DNA of 64,000 nucleotides, taken from contig NZ_CP019038.1 in assembly GCF_001941825.1 (NCBI RefSeq), forward strand, positions 124,001 to 188,000, written 5' to 3'. The stretch's first letter is position 1; every line of letters starts with the position of its first letter. This DNA is from Massilia putida. GTDB taxonomy: Bacteria > Pseudomonadota > Gammaproteobacteria > Burkholderiales > Burkholderiaceae_D. Under the pieces are notes generated by a model. It was not told the DNA's origin. It was given only the letters and a program-made list of their open reading frames with translations, and did no database searches. Of the stretch, positions 1-6,916 are shown piece after piece. Position numbers and translations under genes: made by a program.

Positions 1-1008
1 AGCTACTTCTTCGCGCGTCAGGATTTGGTCGTCTGGGACACGCGGACAGTCCGCGTGGCGGTAGAAGGTTGTGGGATTGGTCTCGAAATAGCGAGCGAGA
101 CGTCGTCCTTCTTCGGTGATTTGCTTCAGCCGTTTGATGGCTTCTAGCGCGCTTTCGGCCATCACTTTGGGGATTGGCTTCCTCACATATTCTTTAATTT
201 TCGGGACCCAGTATCTCAGGTAATACTGAACATCGCCGTCTTTGTCCTGGTCGCTACTCAAGCACTCAGTTCTAAACCTGATCACTTCGCCGACACGGCT
301 CGGAGCGCTTAACAGAACGGCGGTGAGACTAGTAATGAGATGATCTTGGTCGCTTAGTGGCTCAATGTATCCGCGGCTAAAAACGTCGCCGATTGCTAGT
401 AAGGCATCCTGATCCGCAACTTTGTTATCTTTTATGATCTTCGGGGCTTGCGATCCGTTTGTTCTGTCCCAGCTTAACTTCCCAACGTAGGGATGCGTCC
501 AGTATTGAGCGGTGTTCGTGACGATACCGTACGCCGCCAGATTCCTCAAAATCCGCAAGAGCTCAGCTGCAAGGAATGGAGCTGCTTTCAAGCGACCGAG
601 AACTGCAATCGCCTCGTCGAAATGTCTCAGTTTGACTTTGGTAATATCTGGCACCTCCATGTTTTTTCGAAGAACAAATTCCAAGGCGCGAAATGCAGTC
701 ATTTCGCGGGCGATGTTTTTGTGTGGCGCTTCGTGATGGCGATAGCGTATATAAGCCTTTGCCACCTCCACAAATCGTGGATGCATTAGTTGATCAACTC
801 GCGGTTCGATGGTGTGATGTAGCGAGCAACTTTCCTCGTTCACAAATCTAACCGAACGGTAAGTTGTCTTCCACTCGGACGCTTCCCAAACAAACCCTTC
901 AATTGCGGACCAAGTCGTCAAAATATCCCTGGAGAGGGTAATAAAGGCTTCCAGATTGCGCTGGGCAGAAAGCTCTTTGCGTGGCGTAAACTGAATGATA
1001 TCGACCAT
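1..1008 (-). CDS. Site-specific tyrosine recombinase, third of a trio (partial, runs off the left edge)
   Basis: Reading the minus strand from the ATG at 1008 gives an uninterrupted frame of about 336 codons to the window edge, so the C-terminus is missing. Around residues 225-240 it has SAPSRVGEV, which resembles the first-arginine region of the tyrosine recombinase catalytic domain; the His/Arg/Tyr motifs would lie outside the window. The ATG sits one base past the TAA of the upstream recombinase, so the two are probably translationally coupled. Three consecutive tyrosine recombinases in one direction is an arrangement known from Tn554-like elements and recombinase-in-trio elements. The DNA is AT-richer than the rest of the window. 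The family call rests on context and one motif; which named trio it belongs to cannot be decided here. Confidence 0.7.
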   Translation of the reverse strand, partial: MVDIIQFTPRKELSAQRNLEAFITLSRDILTTWSAIEGFVWEASEWKTTYRSVRFVNEESCSLHHTIEPRVDQLMHPRFVEVAKAYIRYRHHEAPHKNIAREMTAFRALEFVLRKNMEVPDITKVKLRHFDEAIAVLGRLKAAPFLAAELLRILRNLAAYGIVTNTAQYWTHPYVGKLSWDRTNGSQAPKIIKDNKVADQDALLAIGDVFSRGYIEPLSDQDHLITSLTAVLLSAPSRVGEVIRFRTECLSSDQDKDGDVQYYLRYWVPKIKEYVRKPIPKVMAESALEAIKRLKQITEEGRRLARYFETNPTTFYRHADCPRVPDDQILTREEVA

Positions 1009-1009
1009 A

Positions 1010-2659
1010 TTAATTTTCGAGTTCTTGCTTTCGAGCGTTGCAGCGCTCGATGCAAGCACGTACAGCCCTGATATCTGCTGACAGGTCAATTGGAGTGAGC
1101 AACTTCCGGTTTCCGCCAATCCTGATCATCGCTCTTTCTTCGTCTTGCCTCTTCAACAGAGCTTGCAGAACCTCGTCATGGGGTGCATAAACTAACGGCT
1201 CGAAATGCTTACACCGGTAGCATGGCACAGGCACAGATGTCGTTGCGCAAAAGGAGTATTTGCCGCAGTTTCCTACGGTCTCTAAACGCCCTTCGTTAGC
1301 AAACTCCAGTCTGCTTTCAGGAACGTCGGCCCGCGATGCTTGTGACTCGTCATCGATCAGGTTCCCTGTGAATGCCAGCGCCAGGGGAACTAGGGCAGAA
1401 CCCATTGACTCGTTAATTTTCCTCGCTTCTTCCGCGGGATCGTTGTAGTAAGCATCAAGGGAGCAGTCTTTTGTGTGTCCCAACCAGAACGAAAGCACAT
1501 GTTTCGGTACTCCTAGACGAGCAAGCTGTCGAGCACGGGTATGGCGCAAACGAGTAGCGGTCACCGAGATAGGATTGCCTGTACGATGACTAATCGGAGG
1601 CGTTATCGATAGTCGCGAATTGCCTCGCCCCGCCTGATGACTACTCCAATCGAGAATATGATAGGTAGCGGAGCGACTCAGATGAAATAAGCGATGATCC
1701 AAATGATCTTTCCAGTCCAAACCATAGTGAACGGTGAGGACACTCACAGCTTTTTCAATCTGGTAGGCAGCAGAAAACAGTGGCAACCTAACAGTGTCGG
1801 CCTCAGATAGCTTGATTTCAAGACGATTTTCAAAAAGCTCCTTAATTTCGTTCTTCTGAAGCTCGAACAGGTTCCACAAATGATCGGCGACTGGATGCAC
1901 TTCGACCTTGCTGTCGCGGAAATGGTGCTCGGCATTTATATCCTTTGCTCCCGGAAACAGTATCCTTCGTCCGCTATCCACCGTCCCGTCAACCCCGTCT
2001 TCCACAAAATCAGAGATCTTAAGTCCTGCGATTTGGATGGGCCGGCGAGCGTATTGCATCGATAGCAGTCTTAAAAGAGTAGACTGCGTGCTGAGGTTGC
2101 CCTCATCGTAATTCATCCAAATGCATCTCAACAACGCCTCGTATTCATCCTCAGTGAGCCAGCTCTTTTCGGGGTCGTCTGACAGTACATTTCGATTATG
2201 GACGAGCGGTCGCCTAGTCTTTGCTATGATTTGCAGCGCTTCTGGTTTTATGGCTTTTCTGAAACGTTCGATCCAATAAAGGAAAAATAATTCAGATATT
2301 GCTCTCACCTTAGCGAAGGTGTCATTGGTCAGTGCCTTACGTACCCACGTCTCATCAAACTCTTTAGTAGGATAGGTTGCGAGCATATGACGAAGAGATT
2401 CTATCCACTGCACAAACGTATTATTTGATATCTGCTTCTGTTCGTTTGCGAATTGCAATATATGTTTTCGCAGTGACTGGGCAATTTCGTTATCTAAACA
2501 TTTGAACGCGGAACAGTTGGTCCTGCGCATTCCGACAAAATCAAACCATATCCCGTCCCAGCGGAAATCACCGTTTCGTGAGTAAGGACGGGCTGTTTGC
2601 TCTAGATTAGAGGAAAGGTCGCTGTCAATTGACGGAGCGGCCAAGGCGGTGCTTCTCAT
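1010..2659 (-). CDS. Site-specific tyrosine recombinase, second of a trio
   Basis: A 549-residue protein with a tyrosine recombinase catalytic core. The first arginine lies in QYARRPIQIAGLK near residue 205. The second block reads TRLRHTRARQLARLG and then LGHT, followed by the candidate nucleophile in DAYYNDP near residues 405-410. The C-terminal 100 residues contain a Cys-rich patch (CATTSVPVPCYRCKHFEP) that could bind zinc, a tail often seen in the middle member of multi-recombinase elements. It lies about 60 bp after the first recombinase and 1 bp before the third, all on the minus strand, so one transcript is likely. It is the only member of the trio that is both complete and intact in this window. 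Confidence 0.82.
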   Translation of the reverse strand: MRSTALAAPSIDSDLSSNLEQTARPYSRNGDFRWDGIWFDFVGMRRTNCSAFKCLDNEIAQSLRKHILQFANEQKQISNNTFVQWIESLRHMLATYPTKEFDETWVRKALTNDTFAKVRAISELFFLYWIERFRKAIKPEALQIIAKTRRPLVHNRNVLSDDPEKSWLTEDEYEALLRCIWMNYDEGNLSTQSTLLRLLSMQYARRPIQIAGLKISDFVEDGVDGTVDSGRRILFPGAKDINAEHHFRDSKVEVHPVADHLWNLFELQKNEIKELFENRLEIKLSEADTVRLPLFSAAYQIEKAVSVLTVHYGLDWKDHLDHRLFHLSRSATYHILDWSSHQAGRGNSRLSITPPISHRTGNPISVTATRLRHTRARQLARLGVPKHVLSFWLGHTKDCSLDAYYNDPAEEARKINESMGSALVPLALAFTGNLIDDESQASRADVPESRLEFANEGRLETVGNCGKYSFCATTSVPVPCYRCKHFEPLVYAPHDEVLQALLKRQDEERAMIRIGGNRKLLTPIDLSADIRAVRACIERCNARKQELEN

Positions 2660-2720
2660 CGCGTCTTTCTAGTATTTAAAATCTTCGTTGCGGTCGGCGA
2701 GTCCAATTCACATGAATTTC

Positions 2721-3945
2721 TCACGAGGTTTCAACTTGGGGAGGGAGGTCTCTTTTCGTATCGCTTGCTACTATCAGACCTAACTCCAAAGATTCTTCCT
2801 GAGTATGACGCATATTGTAGAGCAACGCCATTTCAGAGTTCTCAGTCCAGCCCATTAAAATCGAGCGAAGCTCCCGTTCTTTGTGCGGATCCAGTCCCTT
2901 TTTATCGGCTTCGGATGAAAACCGGTAATTCCAATCGTGCCTGAGGAGGTGGGGGTGAACGTGACGTATGGCTGGGAAAGCCTTTTTCAAGCTTTGAAGG
3001 GCTTGATCAAAGGTGGCGATCTGGATCGGGGCCCCTTGTTCGCGACCGGCACGGTGCGTCACAAAGATAAAATCGTCATCGGAAAAACCGACGCCAGGAA
3101 CCTCGGCGCGATGGCTAACTATATACTCTAGTAGTTGCTCCTCTAATTCGTCGGTGATCGGCACAATCCGGCCTCTCGTTTTCGCTACCGGCTGATGCAC
3201 CCGCGTATCGTATTCGTCGTGGTGATTTCTCTCTATCACCAATTGTGCCGTTTCGCCTCCTGTCGCGTGCGCAAATTGCCCTAGCTTAAGACTCAACAGT
3301 TCGCCCCGCCGCATGCCGGTTTCGTAGAGTACTCGAAGCATGACTACGTTTCGTATCCTAGGTCCGGTATCTGCAGGGCGATAAAGCTTATCCAGAGGGT
3401 TTTCCCATAAATGAAATAAATGTGTTCTTGCTTCTTCAGACAATCGCTTGCCTAAGATTCTCTGCATTTTTGCCGAATTCGAGCCGGCTTTTTTGCTATC
3501 TGTCCTTTGAGCTTCCTGTCCTGGTGAATAATTGCTTCCCTAACTGCGGTATCATACGAGTCAGTAATGACCTCGTCAGCAAGCCATTGGATGTAGTGCG
3601 CCACATAATTGATATAGGTGTTCGCTTTGGCCGTACTGATTGTTTCACCAGGCTTTCCTCGGCGTGCAGATCGCATCCACGTTGCTAACTCATGAATTTC
3701 ATGGGGAAGTAGGAACTCTCTTTTTGAAAGCGAACCGTTAGGCTAACTCCTTTCTGGACTTCCCACTCGCAGAGCCGTTTGATAGCTGCCAGATAAACTT
3801 TTTGGGTTTCATGTTCGGTCTCGAGGCGCTTGGATCGGGCGATATACGCGGTGGGGTAAAAAAGTGGAAAACCACCTTCGTCATCGTAGATTTGTGAGAA
3901 GCGCTCGCCATCCGATGCGATGAAGGATTTGATCTGAAAGGCCAT
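2721..3945 (-). pseudogene. Site-specific tyrosine recombinase, first of a trio, interrupted by two frameshifts
   Basis: Three overlapping minus-strand frames (3945-3685, 3676-3452, 3467-2721) join into one protein of about 407 residues. The C-terminal part has the full catalytic set: GMRRGELLSL (Arg), HPHLLRHDW (His-x-x-Arg), GWTENSEMALLYNMRH (Trp and Tyr). Both frame changes fall on the same kind of site, a C followed by five A (minus strand, near 3724 and 3466). Restoring one A at each gives a smooth read (QKREFLLPHE and RQKMQRILG). The cause could be real one-base deletions, homopolymer sequencing errors, or slippage on the A run. No strong ribosome site is visible before the ATG at 3945. 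Confidence 0.75.
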
Positions 3946-3952
3946 TGTTGTA

Positions 3953-4007
3953 CGCTGTTTACACTGTGCATTACTTGTTCGGTAGAGTAAGCGCTGTTTA
4001 CACTGTG
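3953..4007. repeat. Two 16-bp direct repeats at the recombinase-island boundary
   Basis: CGCTGTTTACACTGTG occurs at 3953-3968 and again at 3992-4007, start to start 39 bp apart. They sit just upstream of the first recombinase gene and about 80 bp before dnaQ, at the switch from AT-richer to GC-rich DNA. Repeated short sites next to the integrase at an element end are typical of arm or core binding sites for tyrosine recombinases. They could also be operator sites for the recombinase promoter. No matching copy can be checked at the other end, which lies outside the window. Confidence 0.65.
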
Positions 4008-4089
4008 AGCAAGTGTTGTTTAGAAAAATTTGCTTTTTTTAGTGTGGTATCATCACTTTCCCGCTACGTAGCCGCTTCCGCACAATAAA

Positions 4090-4818
4090 ATGAGTTTACA
4101 AACACGCACTAACCGTATGGTAGTCCTCGATACCGAAACCACAGGCCTGAATCCGCGCACCGGCGACCGCATCATCGAAGTCGGTTGCGTCGAAATCTTC
4201 AACCGCAAGCTGACCGGCAATAATTTTCACCGCTACATCAATCCCGAGCGCGACTCGGACGAAGCGGCACTGGCGGTCCACGGCCTGACGACCGAGTTCC
4301 TCAGCGATAAACCGAAGTTCCACGAGATCGCCCACGAGCTGCGCGAATTCGTGCAGGGCGCCGAGATCATCATCCACAACGCGCCGTTCGACCTCGCATT
4401 CCTGAACCATGAATTCGAACGCATTGGTTTGCCGCCATTCGTCGAACATTGCTCCAACGTGATCGACACCCTCGTGCACGCGAAGGAATTGCACCCCGGC
4501 AAGCGCAACTCCCTGGATGCGTTGTGCGACCGCTACGGCATCTCGAACGCGCACCGCAAGCTGCACGGCGCGTTGCTCGACTCGGAGCTGCTGGCCGACG
4601 TTTACCTGGCCATGACGCGCGGCCAGAACACGCTGTCGATGGACGTCGAGGTCGAGTCGGGCGGCGGCGGCCTCGTGCTGGAAGCGGGTCCGCTGGGCGA
4701 TATCCTCGTGCTGCCGGCCAGCGCCGACGAGCTGGCCGAGCACGAGAACGTCCTCGGCGCGCTCGACAAGGGCGTGAAGGGAGAATGTGTTTGGAGAAAA
4801 TATTCTCTGCAGGGGTGA
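4090..4818 (+). CDS. dnaQ: DNA polymerase III epsilon subunit (3'-5' proofreading exonuclease)
   Basis: A 242-residue DEDDh exonuclease. Exo I is LDTETTG (Asp14, Glu16), Exo II is HNAPFDLAFLNH (about residues 96-107, Asp101) and Exo III is HGALLDSELLAD (His159, Asp164). In the replicative polymerase core this subunit removes misincorporated bases and is held by the alpha subunit through its C-terminal tail. Length matches bacterial DnaQ (about 240). The ATG at 4090 precedes the first motif at the usual distance; the second Met (residue 10) is possible but would shorten the N-terminus unusually. It stands immediately before a tRNA-Val gene and beside the mobile recombinase island, which appears to have inserted upstream without touching it. 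Confidence 0.95.
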   Translation: MSLQTRTNRMVVLDTETTGLNPRTGDRIIEVGCVEIFNRKLTGNNFHRYINPERDSDEAALAVHGLTTEFLSDKPKFHEIAHELREFVQGAEIIIHNAPFDLAFLNHEFERIGLPPFVEHCSNVIDTLVHAKELHPGKRNSLDALCDRYGISNAHRKLHGALLDSELLADVYLAMTRGQNTLSMDVEVESGGGGLVLEAGPLGDILVLPASADELAEHENVLGALDKGVKGECVWRKYSLQG

Positions 4819-4888
4819 CAAAACGCAAAACGCCCCCTATAATGCTCGTCATTGCAGCGACGCAATCGCAGCAAAGCAGTAAAAAGTA

Positions 4889-4963
4889 GGGCGGTTAGCT
4901 CAGGGGTAGAGCACAGCATTCACACTGCTGGGGTCGCAAGTTCGAAACTTGCACCGCCCACCA
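4889..4963 (+). tRNA. tRNA-Val (anticodon CAC), CCA encoded
   Basis: The acceptor stem GGGCGGT (4889-4895) pairs with ACCGCCC (4953-4959), followed by discriminator A and encoded CCA (4961-4963). The D-loop carries TAGCTCAGGGGTAGAGC, the T-arm reads GCAAGTTCGAAACTTGC, and the anticodon stem-loop is CAGCA-TTCACAC-TGCTG, giving anticodon CAC, which reads GUG valine codons. It lies about 70 bp after dnaQ and is followed by a hairpin terminator. tRNA genes are common integration targets, but the recombinase island ends about 880 bp upstream and no repeat of the tRNA 3' end was noticed. Confidence 0.95.
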
Positions 4964-4972
4964 GAATTCAGC

Positions 4973-5001
4973 AAAAAGGCCAGCGCAAAGCTGGCCTTTT
5001 T
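4973..5001 (+). terminator. Rho-independent terminator after tRNA-Val
   Basis: AAAAAGGCCAGC pairs with GCTGGCCTTTTT around a short GCAA-type loop and ends in a T run. It would end the tRNA (or dnaQ-tRNA) transcript. The A-rich 5' arm means it could also work in the opposite direction. Confidence 0.9.
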
Positions 5002-5082
5002 GTTTTGGTTTCACGGAATCGCCGCGATCACCTGGCGGCAGCCCCCGTCCGGTCTCTTAGCACTTTTGCCGGCATCAATGGA

Positions 5083-5121
5083 AATTTCTGCATTCTGATA
5101 GAAATGCTGGCTTTGGCATTA
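5083..5121. promoter_or_regulatory. 39-bp element, copy 1, upstream of the AraC-type regulator gene
   Basis: The blocks AATTTCTG (5083), CTGATAG (5095) and TTGGCATTA (5113) recur with identical spacing at 6596-6634 upstream of the GH74-like gene; 28 of 39 positions agree. ATTTCT and AGAAAT at 5084 and 5100 form an inverted repeat. Presence before both the regulator gene and its neighbour suggests a binding site for this regulator, with autoregulation. Function is inferred from position and conservation alone. Confidence 0.65.
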
Positions 5122-5211
5122 GGTGCTGTCCACGACGACACGTGAATCTTTGCTGTCATGACTTCCTGGGCCGCCGGAGATCGGTGTGCGGTGCCGTCCC
5201 GGTTAATTAAT

Positions 5212-6429
5212 ATGCAAGATTTCTACAGGAAGGCGCTGCTCGCGCTCATTCTCCTTCTCGTTGCGGATGCGCTGATCGCCTGTTTTTGCATCTATCGAAG
5301 CTACCCGTCCTTGCCGCTCTTTGCGCCTGGGAGAGGCGGTGTGCGCTGGCACCTTGCGACCTCCACGGACGCCACCTACGGCGGCACGTCGACGATTCGT
5401 GTTCGGGATGCGCGCCAGCGATCGCTCAGCTTTGATTTCAAGCTCACGAGGGCGGTGACCTATCCAGGCGTGTCGGTCGCATTGGTGATGGAGGACGGGG
5501 ATGGGAAGCCGGCACAGGTGGATTTGTCGAGGTACACCACCGTCACCTTCCTGGCCAAGTGCGCGCCTGCCGATTCGCTGATATTCACGCTGTCCACATT
5601 CGACGAGAGTATCTCGAAGGCGGGCGACGGTATGACTTACCCGTCACCCATGACGTTTTTTTCCTGCAATGAGAAGGGCGTGTCCGTCTCGCTGGATCTC
5701 ACGCGTCTCACCATTCCACAATGGTGGTTCGACGCCGTCAACGTCGACCTGTCGCGACAGTCCTATAAGTTGGACCATGTCGCGTCCTTCGAATTCAGAG
5801 CGAGCCAGCGAAGCCGGTTCGACGTTGTATCCCATGTCGAGATCGGTGAGCTCATGCTGCACGGCCGCGATTATCGGTATATCGCCGGACTGGCGGCCAT
5901 CCTGGCGATTGGCTGGAGCGCATTCGGCATCTGGTTCTTCCGGGCTTATTCCCGCGCACTGACCGCGAGCCTGGGCTCCCGGCTAAGAAAAGACTTGCCC
6001 TTCGTGGCATACCGGCAACTGACCCTGGAGCCGTTCAAGGACAAGGAAAAGGCTGCCATCCTGCGGTTCATCGCCTCCAATTACACAAACCCGGAACTCG
6101 ACCTGGAGGGCGTCGTCGCAGGGACGGCGGCGAACCGCCGTAAGATCAATGAGGTGTTGAAAACGGAACTCGGCATGACGTTCATCAGTTACCTCAATAA
6201 ATTAAGGCTGACGGAAGCCGCCAGATTGCTCACCGATAAAGCCGGCGCGACCATGGCGGAAATCGCCTATTCGGTCGGCTACGCCAACCCCTCGTACTTC
6301 AATAAGCTGTTCAAGGAAGAATACGGCTGCACGCCCAAGGCATTCAGAAGCCTGGCAACCCAACGAGCCGTGCCCTCCGAGTGCGATCCTGCCGCACCGG
6401 CGACACAACCGGTCGACGCAATCTGCTAG
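5212..6429 (+). CDS. Membrane-anchored AraC-family transcriptional regulator
   Basis: A one-component sensor. Residues about 5-27 (ALLALILLLVADALIACF) form a membrane segment, residues about 30-230 look like a beta-rich periplasmic domain, a second membrane segment follows at about 235-255 (YIAGLAAILAIGWSAFGIWFF), and the last about 100 residues are an AraC double helix-turn-helix (RLTEAARLLTDKAGATMAEIAYSVGYANPSYF split across both helices, ending EYGCTPKAFR). Such proteins bind a saccharide outside and activate genes inside. I chose the ATG at 5212 because it begins directly before the membrane segment; an ATG at 5158 would add 18 unconvincing residues. Neither has a clear ribosome site. The neighbour downstream is a GH74-like lipoprotein, and the same 39-bp element precedes both genes. 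Confidence 0.82.
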   Translation: MQDFYRKALLALILLLVADALIACFCIYRSYPSLPLFAPGRGGVRWHLATSTDATYGGTSTIRVRDARQRSLSFDFKLTRAVTYPGVSVALVMEDGDGKPAQVDLSRYTTVTFLAKCAPADSLIFTLSTFDESISKAGDGMTYPSPMTFFSCNEKGVSVSLDLTRLTIPQWWFDAVNVDLSRQSYKLDHVASFEFRASQRSRFDVVSHVEIGELMLHGRDYRYIAGLAAILAIGWSAFGIWFFRAYSRALTASLGSRLRKDLPFVAYRQLTLEPFKDKEKAAILRFIASNYTNPELDLEGVVAGTAANRRKINEVLKTELGMTFISYLNKLRLTEAARLLTDKAGATMAEIAYSVGYANPSYFNKLFKEEYGCTPKAFRSLATQRAVPSECDPAAPATQPVDAIC

Positions 6430-6902
6430 CCAAGTCGTTTCAACACGCGCCAGACGGGCTGGATATCCCGGCCCTCGCCCTCTGCGAAGTTTCTTCGTCT
6501 CATTCCCCCTCGACGAGCCGGTGGCCCGCGATGCACCCCGGATGTCTGCGCGCGCGTTCAGCCGGCACCGCTCAACAAAACGGACAATTTATAGCAATTT
6601 CTGTTCGCTGATAGGAATTTTCCCATTGGCGTTAACGCGGACCAAGGCCTAGCCCGTACTGTAGTGCTGAAAAGAGCGACCTCGGCCGAAAGCACTTCAA
6701 GTTCCGATCATTCACATATCACGACGAACGGATCTATGTCTCCAGTCCCGGCTGCAGCCTGCTCTACAGCAACCGGCCAGCGCCCCCCGAGAGGAAACGC
6801 GCTGCTTTCTTTTCACTGGGCCGGACGACGTCCGGCACGGCGGCCGGGCCAGCGCCGCGGCGCTGGTCGTCCTAGCTGCACATGCAAACCACGATCCATT
6901 AG
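6430..6902. other. Intergenic leader between the regulator and the GH74-like gene
   Basis: About 470 bp without a convincing gene. Open frames here are arginine- and proline-rich shadows with no ribosome site. The one structured feature is the second copy of the 39-bp element at 6596-6634. The long distance from there to the start codon (about 280 bp) implies a long 5' leader or a promoter nearer the gene that I could not identify. Confidence 0.6.
6596..6634. promoter_or_regulatory. 39-bp element, copy 2, upstream of the GH74-like gene
   Basis: AATTTCTG (6596), CTGATAG (6608) and TTGGCGTTA (6626) have exactly the offsets (0, 12, 30) of the copy at 5083. Conserved blocks are about 10-20 bp apart, as expected for an AraC-type dimer binding tandem or imperfectly inverted half-sites. 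Confidence 0.65.
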
Positions 6903-6916
6903 AGGAGGAGATAATC

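Noticed and set aside
4096..4821. 241-residue antisense frame under dnaQ
   Set aside because: Shadow of a core gene with all three exonuclease motifs.
4889..4963. tRNA-Val as the attachment site of the recombinase island
   Set aside because: The island ends about 880 bp upstream on the other side of dnaQ, and no repeat of the tRNA end was noticed.
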